Below, in pieces: positions 56,130 through 64,000 of a stretch of 64,000 nt of DNA. The first letter of the stretch is position 1. The number at the start of each line of letters is the position of its first letter. This stretch comes from an uncultured Pseudomonadales bacterium (lineage in GTDB: Bacteria > Pseudomonadota > Gammaproteobacteria > Pseudomonadales > Cellvibrionaceae). The notes under the pieces were generated by a model that ran no database searches, had not been told where the DNA came from, and was given only the letters and a program-made list of their open reading frames with translations. Both the position numbers and the translations under genes were made by a program. The stretch covers positions 434,001-498,000 of the forward strand of contig CANKXO010000001.1 of the NCBI GenBank assembly GCA_947487765.1. Reading direction: 5' to 3'.

Positions 56130-57620
56130 CTATGCAGCGGAAGTATGGTATTGCGGTAATTCAAAAATAAACGACGTGCCTTTATCCAACTGACTTGTGA
56201 CATTTATACGACTTTGATGCAAGTCGAGAATGCGTTTGACGATAGCTAAGCCTAAACCAGTTCCAATTTTATCGGCCCTTTGCAGCTGGTGAGACTGATA
56301 GTAGCGCTCGAAGATATAAGGAATTTCATGAGTCTTAATACCTCTACCAGTATCAGAAACTTCGATGGTGGCATTGTCATCATTATCGCTGATTTTAATC
56401 TGTATGCTGCCACCTTGTGGCGTGTGCCGCAAAGCATTTTCGACTAAGTTCTGTAGAACTCGATGAATGAGCGCTATATCAGCAACAACAAAACAGTCTG
56501 ATTCATTGGCCTCTATCGTTAAGTTTATCTGTTGTTTTTGAGAGGCGAAACTAAATTCCTGTACACAATCATGTGCGAGTTCTAATAATGAGAAAGGCTC
56601 TATTTTAGGCTTAATGCCATTGGATTCCAGCTTTGATAGTTCAAATAATTCACTGATTAGACGGCCTAAACGTTTGCAGTGTTTAAACGCTATTTTTAAA
56701 TAATCTTTCCTTTCTTCCTGATTAAGTGTTTCATTTTTAATAAGTAGTGTTTCAATATACCCTTGCATTGATGCGAGAGGCGTGCGTAGGTCGTGAGAAG
56801 TATTGGCAATTAATTCTCTACGTGTTGAGTCCAATGTTTTTAGTTCTTCAAATTGTTGATGAATCTGCAAACCCATAGAATGGAATGCATTATGCAGTTC
56901 ATAGATTTCATCTTTAGCCGATGCTTTAGATGATAATAACTGATTGTTTTCTAATGATTCAGCAGGGTTAAATTGATGTACTGCTGTTCGTAGCTTTTTC
57001 AATCGTCGAGTGAGGAAAAAGAAAACCAGGCAGCCAACGAAACCCGCCGTTAAAATACTACCCACCATTAGTAAAATGCCAACCTGTATGGCATAGCTAT
57101 CCATAACTGAGTCACGCAAACCTTGATACATTTGCCCACCTACGATTGCATAAATATAACCTTGTAGTTGCCCGGATTGAATAATAGGGGATACTGAAAA
57201 AACATTTAAGTTCTCGGGGTTGCGTGGGTCTTCACCTAAAATAGGCCAGGTTCCTGTATTATTTAAGTAGGTGTTAATGGGTTCTTGAGCAACCGTATTT
57301 AGCCGCACAGATTCCTGAGGTAGTCGGTGACTGAGGATTTTACCTTGTGGGTCTAATACATAGAGCTCAAGGCTGGGGTTGAGTATCATTGCTCGATTGG
57401 TTATTTCATCAACTGCTGCTTCATTGACACTGCCTTGGTCAATTAATAATTCTCTATCGGTAATATACATAGCGACAGATTGATTGAGCCGTTGCATTAT
57501 CTCCTGACTATAGGTTTCGCTCATCGACTGAGAAATTAATAATGATGCACAACCAAGGATCGTTACTAGTACTAAAAATGTAGCCGCAAGCTTTGCGTAT
57601 AGCGTGTTAAATATTCGCAT
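56130..57620 (-). CDS. Sensor histidine kinase
   Basis: Membrane sensor of 496 residues. Helices at about 8-30 and 175-203 flank a periplasmic sensor of ~140 residues with a PDC/Cache-like look (LELYVLDPQGKILSH). HAMP (about 204-258) leads to the dimerisation domain with the phospho-acceptor H276 in SHDLRTPLASMQGY, then the ATP-binding domain: VLQNLVENALRHTPQGG (N box), IEVSDTGRGI (G1) and GTGLGLAIVKRIL (G2). It starts 8 bp after the response regulator stop, clearly one operon. Confidence 0.93.
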   Translation of the reverse strand: MRIFNTLYAKLAATFLVLVTILGCASLLISQSMSETYSQEIMQRLNQSVAMYITDRELLIDQGSVNEAAVDEITNRAMILNPSLELYVLDPQGKILSHRLPQESVRLNTVAQEPINTYLNNTGTWPILGEDPRNPENLNVFSVSPIIQSGQLQGYIYAIVGGQMYQGLRDSVMDSYAIQVGILLMVGSILTAGFVGCLVFFFLTRRLKKLRTAVHQFNPAESLENNQLLSSKASAKDEIYELHNAFHSMGLQIHQQFEELKTLDSTRRELIANTSHDLRTPLASMQGYIETLLIKNETLNQEERKDYLKIAFKHCKRLGRLISELFELSKLESNGIKPKIEPFSLLELAHDCVQEFSFASQKQQINLTIEANESDCFVVADIALIHRVLQNLVENALRHTPQGGSIQIKISDNDDNATIEVSDTGRGIKTHEIPYIFERYYQSHQLQRADKIGTGLGLAIVKRILDLHQSRINVTSQLDKGTSFIFELPQYHTSAA

Positions 57621-57628
57621 AGAGTGTT

Positions 57629-58402
57629 TTAATTTAACTCATTCAATTTATAACCTACGCCCCAAACGGTGGTGATAATGTTTGGTTTGGTTGGGTTGTC
57701 TTCAATTTTTGCTCGCAACCGATTGATATGTGAGTTGACGGTGTGCTCATAACCTTCGTGGCCATACCCCCAAATTTCATTAAGCAGTTGTGAGCGGGAA
57801 AATACACTGCCAGGGTTCTGTAGAAAATAATAAAGTAGGTCGAACTCTTTAGAGGTTAAATCAATTTCTTGATTGTTTTTAAAAACTTTATGCAGGCGAG
57901 TATCGAGTTCGATATTATGAGTGTTGGCTCTAATTTTCTCAGTAACAGTATTGGTTTTATTGCTCTTTGCTAACCGTCTCAGTATTGCTTTAGTGCGAGC
58001 GGCTAATTCGATAATGCTGAATGGTTTAGTCACATAATCATCAGCACCCATTTCAAGTCCCAATACTCTATCCAATTCACTGGATTTGCTGGTCAACATT
58101 AAAATAGGAACGTAGTTTTCTTCAGCACGTAAGTTCCTGCAAATTTCCAGCCCGTCTTTTCCGGGTAAGCGAATATCAAGAATAATCATATCCCAATGCT
58201 CGGCCGTCGCTAATTTATGGCCTTCTAAGCCATTGTTAGCGATTTTGACAGTTTCATAAATATCGTCGAAATGTAATTTAATGACTTCCGCGATATCTGA
58301 GTCATCTTCGATGATAAGGATTTTTTTAGTCTCAAGCGTTTGCAAATTACTTGGCTCTTGATTACTTGGGGCGTGATAGGTGCTGGCATAATGTTGTTGC
58401 AT
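57629..58402 (-). CDS. OmpR-family response regulator
   Basis: Phosphorylation-controlled DNA-binding regulator of 257 residues. A 25-residue N-terminal extension precedes the receiver domain (KILIIEDDSDIAEVI, phospho-acceptor D76 in MIILDIRLPGKDGL, MLTSKSS, DDYVTKPFSI with the conserved Lys). The C-terminal winged helix has LTSKEFDLLYYFLQNPGSVFSR and NSHINRLRAKIEDNP. Pairs with the kinase downstream. Upstream, same strand, are two spondin-domain genes that could be targets. Confidence 0.94.
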   Translation of the reverse strand: MQQHYASTYHAPSNQEPSNLQTLETKKILIIEDDSDIAEVIKLHFDDIYETVKIANNGLEGHKLATAEHWDMIILDIRLPGKDGLEICRNLRAEENYVPILMLTSKSSELDRVLGLEMGADDYVTKPFSIIELAARTKAILRRLAKSNKTNTVTEKIRANTHNIELDTRLHKVFKNNQEIDLTSKEFDLLYYFLQNPGSVFSRSQLLNEIWGYGHEGYEHTVNSHINRLRAKIEDNPTKPNIITTVWGVGYKLNELN

Positions 58403-58586
58403 GGTTCAGTAGACTCACTTATATAAAAAGCGGAATCAAAAGGCCTTTCATCCGCTGATTTCTCGTTATTAGGGTAGGTTTACGAAATTTTTTACAAAAT
58501 AATAAGTTCTAGAGTCAGTTTTTATAGCAAAGTTCATTCTCTCTTATATTAGATAAACTAATTAAAAGGAATGAACTTGCCCATTA

Positions 58587-59321
58587 TTACTGAATGCGTG
58601 TCACAGAAATACGCGCTACAGGGTTATCCCAGCGATGGATGTCGGTTAATACAGATGTCGATAAACCATCGTCAGCAGTAAGAACACCGCTATGCATGGT
58701 TACTACATCTGCAATATCATCACGTGCTGAATTAAAGCCTTCGCCTCCATCAGCCGGGCCCGGTATGCTACCTGCTGCTTCAGAATTTGCTTCAGTTCCA
58801 GAATCATAGCTGATCGTATTAACTCGGCGTGTTTCCCCGACAGCCATATTGGCTATATCTAGATTGTTAAGCGCAGTAAATGCATCATTACTATTCACTA
58901 ACATGGTTGTTGCGATTAGCTCTAGACCAGTTGTTTGGTCTTCATCAACAGTAATCGTTAACGATGTTGAAGCGCCTGGCCCTGTTGGGGCTGTGTCGCT
59001 TGCGGTGGTGATGACTGATGCACTGGTATTCGCATCGGACAATAAGTCTCCATTATCACCGCCCTCTGCAAGTAGTTCGAGAGCATCACTTGCCGGCGAG
59101 CCAACGGTGAATAGGGAATAGCTTCCATCATGTGCAATCACTGCCACTGGTGAAAAAGGCTGCGCTGCCGTTAAGTTGGTAACATCAATGCGAAATTCTT
59201 GTGTGTCCGTTATGTCATTGTCGTCATCATTGTTATTGCTACTGCCACCACAAGCCGCTAAACCAAGGCACAAGGCTGTGAGACAACAACGACGTACTAG
59301 TTTTGTCGTATTTATGTTCAT
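58587..59321 (-). CDS. Spondin-domain lipoprotein
   Basis: Probable lipoprotein of 244 residues. The signal peptide ends in a lipobox-like LGLAACGGSS, followed by an acidic Asn/Asp linker. The rest matches the Spondin_N domain: FRIDVTNLTAAQPFSPVAVIAHDGSYSLF, SDALELLAEGGDNGDL, and the C-terminal MHSGVLTADDG, WDNPVARISVTRIQ. Spondin domains are best known from extracellular matrix proteins of animals; bacterial roles are unknown. It lies 14 bp downstream of a paralogous gene, so the pair arose by tandem duplication. Ribosome site AGGAGG. Confidence 0.87.
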   Translation of the reverse strand: MNINTTKLVRRCCLTALCLGLAACGGSSNNNDDDNDITDTQEFRIDVTNLTAAQPFSPVAVIAHDGSYSLFTVGSPASDALELLAEGGDNGDLLSDANTSASVITTASDTAPTGPGASTSLTITVDEDQTTGLELIATTMLVNSNDAFTALNNLDIANMAVGETRRVNTISYDSGTEANSEAAGSIPGPADGGEGFNSARDDIADVVTMHSGVLTADDGLSTSVLTDIHRWDNPVARISVTRIQ

Positions 59322-59335
59322 AGGGTCCTCCTGGC

Positions 59336-60049
59336 TTAGTTAACAGTGACAACTACACGTGCAACTGGGTTGAGCCAGCGGTGAACGGTAGAGTCAATAT
59401 CGCTAACACCACCAGTGGCATCAGTATCACCCAGTACATTGCGGTGAATATGAACAAATCCCTCAACCGTAGCGCCAGGGATGCCTGTGCCGCCATTGCC
59501 AGAAGACGTATCAACAGGGCTAGAAGGAGGTACTGGGAAACCTGCAACACCTGGTACGCCACTGCCGCGAACTTCATCGTTGGCTTCCGTGCCGGCATCA
59601 TAAGCATTGACATTGTAAATATAAGTGCCAGGTTCTGTAGGAATAGTAATACTGTTAAGGCCAATAAAACCGTCGTTAGAAGGTAGAATCATTGCTACGA
59701 CAGATAAATTGGTGTTGGCAGGGGTAGCATCGGTATTTAATGCGATAGCGCCAGTATTTGAACCAGCATTGAGCAATCCAGGATTTGTTTCAGTAATGGC
59801 ATTTAAAGCGGTGAGGTCATTATCTAATGCAGTAACGCTCCCACCCTCAGCCATTTCCTGAAGGCTGGCACTTGCTGTTGTCCCTGAGGTAAATAAGCGA
59901 TTGGCAGCAGGGTGAGCAGCAATCAGTATCGGTGTAAAAGAGCTTCCGCGAGTTAGGTTAATCACATTAACCGTAAAATCTGCGGCCATACTATTGAAGC
60001 TTGCTGCACAGGCTAAAGCACCTAGCAAAGTAGATCGTATTTTAGACAT
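59336..60049 (-). CDS. Secreted spondin-domain protein
   Basis: 237 residues with a signal peptide (MSKIRSTLLGALACAASFNSMA-AD) and no lipobox, so periplasmic or secreted. The Spondin_N domain reads FTVNVINLTRGSSFTPILIAAHPAANRLF, SLQEMAEGGSVTALDND, and closes with FVHIHRNVLGD and WLNPVARVVVTVN. It shares the N-terminal and C-terminal blocks with the next gene, which however has a lipobox, so the two probably sit in different envelope locations. Ribosome site AGGAGAG. Confidence 0.87.
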   Translation of the reverse strand: MSKIRSTLLGALACAASFNSMAADFTVNVINLTRGSSFTPILIAAHPAANRLFTSGTTASASLQEMAEGGSVTALDNDLTALNAITETNPGLLNAGSNTGAIALNTDATPANTNLSVVAMILPSNDGFIGLNSITIPTEPGTYIYNVNAYDAGTEANDEVRGSGVPGVAGFPVPPSSPVDTSSGNGGTGIPGATVEGFVHIHRNVLGDTDATGGVSDIDSTVHRWLNPVARVVVTVN

Positions 60050-60250
60050 TAATCTCTCCTGTTATGAATATCGAAAATCAAAAGTGTTGATATCGAATAT
60101 CACACTAGCCAGGCATTAAGTCCTCACGGAAGTATCACAAAATAATAACGTTTATAGTTTATTAGAAATAAGTCATATTTATATTGAATAAAATTTTCAC
60201 TAATGGTTTTGCTAACAATAATTTAATCGTTAATAGATGAGAGAGAAATT

Positions 60251-60994
60251 CTATAGTTGTTCAAGTTGCTTAAGCCATTCATCAACAGAAATATTACAGT
60301 AGCCAGTCATTTCCAGTTTTCTGTCTTCTAATGTGTCAATAGTTGGCTTATTAATTGCCCAATTGTTAATAACCTGATCTCTATGGATGAGTAATTCTTC
60401 TATATGAAATTTAAAGAGTTTTAACATAGCGGTTAACCATTGGTTAACAACAAGGTTGGGATGGGCATGATCTATTTCGAAGCGATCCAATAAGGCAATA
60501 GTATTTTCTGCTGAATACCAGGTTTGATCTGTTACCCAACGATTGGTAGCAAATAAGCCAATAGGAAAACCTTCAGCATTCATCGAAATGCCAATGAAGT
60601 GAGCAATAGCATCCTCTTCGACTGGCCAAGGTTCGGAGCGTTTAAAATCCTCACTGGGTTTAATATGCTCGGGGATTGCTTTTGCTCTTAAAAAAGTATG
60701 AAAATGGCCATGCTCATTTTCTAAACCACGATGATTGTGGTAATAATATTGACTGTGTGTATCGCTATCGTAAACATCGTCCTGAGGATAATGTTCCATT
60801 TCATAAAAAGTGCCTTGGCCTTTTAGTACTTCGCTAACGATATTAATCCCTGCTTTATTCAGTAGACGGTAAGCCTCTTTTATTTGTTTTCCCGCATTTT
60901 TCATAGAAATGATATCGGCGTCATCCATCCCTTTTACATTGGGTTGAGCTAAGCACTCTCCGGCAATCACTGATGAATCAGAACGCATTTCCAT
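60251..60994 (-). CDS. His-rich protein of unknown function
   Basis: 247 residues, no signal peptide or membrane helix; not assigned to a family with confidence. A central His/Asp/Tyr-rich block (HYPQDDVYDSDTHSQYYYHNH, then ENEHGHFHTFLRAK) could bind a metal. The C-terminal half is helical with DHAHPNLVVNQWLTAMLKLF. A second ATG two codons in (60988) is an equal start candidate. It is followed on the other side by a Cys-rich repeat gene reading the same way, with about 100 bp between. Confidence 0.6.
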   Translation of the reverse strand: MEMRSDSSVIAGECLAQPNVKGMDDADIISMKNAGKQIKEAYRLLNKAGINIVSEVLKGQGTFYEMEHYPQDDVYDSDTHSQYYYHNHRGLENEHGHFHTFLRAKAIPEHIKPSEDFKRSEPWPVEEDAIAHFIGISMNAEGFPIGLFATNRWVTDQTWYSAENTIALLDRFEIDHAHPNLVVNQWLTAMLKLFKFHIEELLIHRDQVINNWAINKPTIDTLEDRKLEMTGYCNISVDEWLKQLEQL

Positions 60995-61096
60995 AAAAAC
61001 TAACTCGAAAATAAGTGAAGAAAATGATTAAAAATTATAATAAAGTTAATATGGCCCATAGGTACTATGGGCCAATCCTCTATATAGCATTAACCA

Positions 61097-61372
61097 TTAA
61101 TATTTTTTGGATGCGCAAGGATTTTTAGCAGCACATGGATTTTTAGCTGCGCAAGGGTTCTTAGCAGCACAGGGGTTTTTAGCTGCGCAAGGGTTTTTAG
61201 CGGCACAAGGGTTGCTGCTATGTGAGTAATCTTTTGCACTACATGGTGCACAAGCAGCATGAACCGGTGAAGCGCTTAGAAATACACAAAAAACACCTGC
61301 AGCTAGAGCCATTGGTTTATTTTTTAGTATTTTTTGGATAGAGAATTTTGATTTTGCAGTTTGGTTAGTCAT
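61097..61372 (-). CDS. Exported Cys-rich hexapeptide-repeat protein
   Basis: 91 residues. A signal peptide (about 1-39, cleavage near SPVHA-A) is followed by a short mature chain with CAPC (C41, C44) and six hexads: five NPCAAK and a last NPCASK, residues 54-89, then KY. Eight cysteines lie in about 50 mature residues, spaced exactly every six in the repeat, so soft-metal binding or disulfide cross-linking is plausible. No haem motif (CxxCH) is present. The family is not one I can name with certainty; similar low-complexity exported proteins occur in other Gammaproteobacteria. Confidence 0.72.
   Translation of the reverse strand: MTNQTAKSKFSIQKILKNKPMALAAGVFCVFLSASPVHAACAPCSAKDYSHSSNPCAAKNPCAAKNPCAAKNPCAAKNPCAAKNPCASKKY
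61104..61211. repeat. Six tandem 18-bp coding repeats
   Basis: The six hexads are encoded by six head-to-tail 18-bp units. Neighbouring units alternate in third-codon bases (AGCAGCACA, AGCTGCGCA, AGCGGCACA on the plus strand), so they are not recent exact copies and the amino-acid repeat appears kept by selection. Confidence 0.8.
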
Positions 61373-61797
61373 GATAAATATCCTAAATGATCTAGTTGAA
61401 GTTAAGTAAAAAAGCTAAGTATAAAAATTGTAAATCTGTGCAAATTAAATCACTTGCTAAGTTGCATGCCATCGTTCTGACTGGGGTGAATTGGTAAAGT
61501 TCATGCAGTAAAGTGAATTTATTAGGGCTTATATTTTTTGTTTAACAGAGGTCAAAAAAGGTTAACTTTTTATAAGTGAAATCTAACTTTTTGTGAAGAA
61601 TTATAGAGTTTTGTGAATTTCATTATACTTTTTAAGGTTATTAAGAAGGTCAGTTATCTTCTTAATCTGAAGTTTATAAGAGGAGGGTAGCAATGTTGCT
61701 GGATATTCCTAGAGGTCACATTACGCTATACTGATACGATTACAGGGTAGTGCTCCCATAGGCGTAGAAACTAAATATTCTAATATTTTTAGAATGG
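61373..61797. other. Non-coding stretch between repeat gene and tRNA
   Basis: 425 bp with no long gene. It holds a 9-bp perfect dyad (ATTAAGAAG / CTTCTTAAT, 61640-61648 and 61658-61666), a 13-codon frame with a strong ribosome site at 61693, and, next to the tRNA, an AT-rich hairpin (ATTCTA / TAGAAT) near 61777-61795 that may end the tRNA transcript. Confidence 0.5.
61693..61734 (+). CDS. Possible 13-residue leader-type peptide
   Basis: ATG at 61693, TGA at 61734, peptide MLLDIPRGHITLY. A very strong AGGAGGG lies 6 bp upstream of the ATG, better than that of most genes in the window. It reads toward the tRNA (opposite strand) and arsS. No repeated codon suggests a classical attenuator. Called only as a candidate. 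Confidence 0.3.
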   Translation: MLLDIPRGHITLY

Positions 61798-61874
<77 letters not shown>

Positions 61875-62001
61875 AAAAATGATGTATTTGTATCAGGCCG
61901 GGCATTCTAACAAAAATAGTAAACTTTTTGTTGCCATCTTTGTCTGATGGCTCTGTTCTATGGATTTACCATTATAATAAGAGCGATATCTGGAGATATT
62001 G

Positions 62002-63009
62002 ATGTTAGATACCAAACCTTTATTGCTGAATACCGATTTCCCGGCTATTTTCAGAAAATCTATTCAAACTCTTCAGGTTAACCTTGGTTATCTTTGCAAC
62101 TTGAGTTGTACCCATTGTCATGTCAATGCAGGCCCGAAGAGGACCGAGCTAATGGATAAGCAGACAATTGACGATATTTTGTCCTATATGGATAAAAATC
62201 ATATTAAGTCTCTGGATTTAACCGGCGGTGCGCCGGAGATGAACCCTCATTTTCGTTATCTAGTGAAAGAGGCTCGTCAGCGTGGTATCTATGTTATTGA
62301 TCGCTGTAATCTAACTATTTTGCTGGAACCAGGTTATGAGGATTTGGCAGAGTTTCTTGCTCAGCACAAAGTATCAATAACTGCATCATTACCCTGTTAT
62401 TCTGAGCAGAATGTCAATGAGCAAAGAGGTAAGGGAGTTTTCCAAGAGTCAGTAGACGCTTTGCAAAAACTTAACGCTCTCGGTTATGGTACTGACCAAG
62501 CACTAGAACTTAATTTGGTTTATAACCCTAATGGCACGTTTTTACCGCCCAATCAATGTCAATTAGAGCAGGAATATAAGAGAAAGCTGAAGGCAGAATA
62601 CGACATTGAATTTAATCAATTATTGACCATTACCAATATGCCAATCAGTCGCTTTGGTGGAATGCTGTTGTCAAAAGGATTGTATGAAGATTACATGCAA
62701 TTGCTGAAAGATAATTTTTCTCATGCGAACCTAGACAATGTGATGTGTAAAACTTTACTAAGTATCGACTGGCAGGGTTATGTTTACGATTGTGATTTTA
62801 ATCAGATGTTAGAAATGCCATTGGAATACAAAGAACAATATAAAAACCAAAGCCAGAGTAAAGACGCATTAATTGTCAGCGATAAAAAACGCTGGCATAT
62901 ATCAGAATTACTTGAAGTAGAATTGCAGAATGCCAATATAGTGATTGGAGAACATTGCTATGGATGTACTGCGGGTCAAGGCAGTAGCTGCGGAGGCGCG
63001 CTTGACTAA
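62002..63009 (+). CDS. arsS: Arsenosugar biosynthesis radical SAM protein ArsS
   Basis: Radical SAM enzyme of 335 residues, attributed to forming the carbon-arsenic sugar linkage from dimethylarsenic and SAM. The cluster motif is C32-NLS-C36-TH-C39, followed by DLTGGAPEMNPHFR. The C-terminal DUF3641-like part has extra cysteines (DNVMCKTLL, YDCDFNQML, EHCYGCTAGQGSSCGGAL). I start at the ATG at 62002, with GGAG 8 bp upstream, not at the TTG at 61999. Two arsenosugar-type glycosyltransferase genes follow. arsM, the methyltransferase that would supply the substrate, is not in the window. Confidence 0.9.
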   Translation: MLDTKPLLLNTDFPAIFRKSIQTLQVNLGYLCNLSCTHCHVNAGPKRTELMDKQTIDDILSYMDKNHIKSLDLTGGAPEMNPHFRYLVKEARQRGIYVIDRCNLTILLEPGYEDLAEFLAQHKVSITASLPCYSEQNVNEQRGKGVFQESVDALQKLNALGYGTDQALELNLVYNPNGTFLPPNQCQLEQEYKRKLKAEYDIEFNQLLTITNMPISRFGGMLLSKGLYEDYMQLLKDNFSHANLDNVMCKTLLSIDWQGYVYDCDFNQMLEMPLEYKEQYKNQSQSKDALIVSDKKRWHISELLEVELQNANIVIGEHCYGCTAGQGSSCGGALD

Positions 63010-63043
63010 CCGACATGCTGATTTCTATTGTTAAGGTCTATCA

Positions 63044-63712
63044 TTGAAAGTTAGTATAATTATTCCTGTACTGAATGAATCGGCTGTTATAGAACAGCAG
63101 TTGCATTATTTATCCTCTATTTTTGACAATGACTGTGAAATTATTATTGCGGATGGTGGTAGCCGCGATAACACATTGATGTTAGCTGAACCATTGGTTG
63201 ATAAACTTGTTGAAAGTAAAAAAGGCCGTGCAGAGCAAATGAATTGCGGTGCTGCTGTGGCAACTGGGGATTTATTATTATTTTTGCATAGCGACACTCA
63301 ACTACCTAGCAATACACTCGAATTATTGTGTTCTAAAAACCTGAATGAATGGGGCTTTTTCCACGTTAAACTTAGCGGTAATATTTGGAAGTTTCGTATT
63401 ATTGAATTTATGATTAACCAACGTTCACGGTATACTCGTATAGGAACTGGTGATCAATGTATATTTGTAAAGCGATCGTTATTCGAAAAAAATAATGGAT
63501 ATGCAGACATCCCTTTAATGGAAGATGTTGAATTAAGTAAACGCCTACGTGCCCAAATTACCCCTTCAATTATTAATACAGCTGTCGTTACTTCTAGTCG
63601 TCGTTGGGAGAGTAATGGTATTTGTAAAACTATATTACTGATGTGGCGTTTACGGCTTTTATATTTTTTAGGTTTTTCTCCCAATACATTAGTTAAGTAC
63701 TACTATTCATAA
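63044..63712 (+). CDS. TIGR04283-type arsenosugar glycosyltransferase
   Basis: GT2-fold glycosyltransferase of 222 residues. The start VSIIIPVLNESAVIEQQLHYL, NDCEIIIADGGSRDNTL, and GRAEQMNCGA followed by LLLFLHSDTQLP are hallmarks of the group found beside arsS. FVKRSLFEKNNGYADIPLMEDVELSKRLR carries the acceptor-side ED motif. The gene starts with TTG at 63044 (AAGG about 9 bp upstream); no ATG fits. Its stop overlaps the ATG of the next gene by one base. Confidence 0.87.
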   Translation: MKVSIIIPVLNESAVIEQQLHYLSSIFDNDCEIIIADGGSRDNTLMLAEPLVDKLVESKKGRAEQMNCGAAVATGDLLLFLHSDTQLPSNTLELLCSKNLNEWGFFHVKLSGNIWKFRIIEFMINQRSRYTRIGTGDQCIFVKRSLFEKNNGYADIPLMEDVELSKRLRAQITPSIINTAVVTSSRRWESNGICKTILLMWRLRLLYFLGFSPNTLVKYYYS

Positions 63713-64000
63713 TGATGTCAACATTTCAATTTTCGGACTGTACTTTAGTAGTGTTTGCTAAAGCACCTGAGCTTGGAAAAGTGAAAACACGCTTACAGCC
63801 TTATCTTCCTGCTCCCTTTTCTTTAGAGTTACACTGCGAACTCGTAGATTATGTGTTAAGTCAATGGACTGCTTCACGGCTATGTTCCATAAATTTATGG
63901 TTAGCTGGAAATCAAGAAAAGTTCTTGGAACGTTTACCTCAATGGCGACCATTGGTATGTTACAAGCAGCAAGGTGCGGATTTAGGCGAGCGAATGTACT
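63712..64000 (+). CDS. TIGR04282-type arsenosugar glycosyltransferase (partial)
   Basis: Runs off the right edge after about 96 residues. The visible part, CTLVVFAKAPELGKVKTRLQP and QQGADLGERM, matches the nucleotide-diphospho-sugar transferase-like proteins (TIGR04282) that travel with arsS and TIGR04283. It starts at the ATG at 63712, overlapping the upstream stop (TAATG), so the two are translationally coupled. A second ATG follows at once at 63715. Confidence 0.85.
   Translation, partial: MMSTFQFSDCTLVVFAKAPELGKVKTRLQPYLPAPFSLELHCELVDYVLSQWTASRLCSINLWLAGNQEKFLERLPQWRPLVCYKQQGADLGERMY

Noticed and set aside
61104-61211. Short regularly spaced repeats resembling a CRISPR array
   Set aside because: The 18-bp units are head to tail without spacers and translate in one frame to Cys hexads of an exported protein; no cas genes are present.

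Overview
This is a chromosomal window from a low-GC (visibly AT-rich, my impression is about 40% GC) free-living Gammaproteobacterium, probably marine. The pointers are the core gene order ppiB/lpxH divergent from glnS/cysS, ttcA, bioA, nfuA and rsmE of gammaproteobacterial type, stand-alone gspA/gspB (exeAB) genes, several c-di-GMP proteins, a TRAP uptake system and arsenosugar-type genes. I cannot name a genus. I see no prophage, integrase, transposase, rRNA operon or CRISPR array. The window looks like ordinary chromosome carrying one small non-autonomous transposable element.

Layout. 1-4897: Yej-type oligopeptide ABC importer (yejA-yejB-yejE-yejF, minus strand, yejF cut by the window edge). 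5014-8732: an HDOD signalling protein and a PAS-GGDEF-EAL protein. 8959-14571: NmrA-like reductase, lpxH, ppiB, glnS, cysS. 14679-17391: voltage-gated cation channel with an acidic, calcium-channel-like filter, a predicted DNA-binding/nuclease-fold protein, and a 3-hydroxyisobutyrate-dehydrogenase family enzyme. 17413-21939: gspA, gspB and a Kef-like antiporter. 22392-27000: GNAT acetyltransferase, RimK-like ATP-grasp ligase, MscS channel, and a convergent c-haem diguanylate cyclase. 27418-32710: two glutathione S-transferases, phytase-like esterase, periplasmic binding protein, second Kef-like antiporter. 32816-37735: DUF3501 / Fe-S protein / rubrerythrin group, then DUF934 and sulfite reductase. 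37969-43632: a 38-residue membrane protein, MarR regulator, DUF2970 protein, nfuA, P-loop kinase, bioA, PilZ protein, ttcA. 43636-43808: a MITE-like element. 43822-50345: acyP, SO_0444-type metal permease, DUF900 hydrolase, TRAP operon. 50716-55358: chemoreceptor, rsmE, deaD. 55515-60994: unknown exported protein, two-component system, two spondin-domain proteins, a His-rich unknown. 61097-61874: Cys-rich repeat protein and tRNA-Arg(CCU). 62002-64000: arsS and two arsenosugar-type glycosyltransferases, the last cut by the window edge.

How the genes fit together. Four themes recur: peptide and organic-acid uptake (Yej, TRAP); envelope and osmotic homeostasis (two Kef-like antiporters, MscS, the channel, LpxH, GspAB); redox, sulfur and Fe-S handling (sulfite reductase with DUF934, NfuA, rubrerythrin with an HdrD/GlpC-like protein, glutathione transferases); and c-di-GMP signalling (two GGDEF proteins, a PilZ receptor, an HDOD protein).

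The least explained parts are the channel at 14679, the duplicated winged-helix plus nuclease-fold protein at 15622, the GNAT/ATP-grasp/MscS run at 22392-25722, the TM2-coiled-coil-DctQ fusion at 47927, the spondin pair beside a two-component system, and the Cys-hexad repeat protein at 61097. All calls come from reading the sequence; no database search was run.
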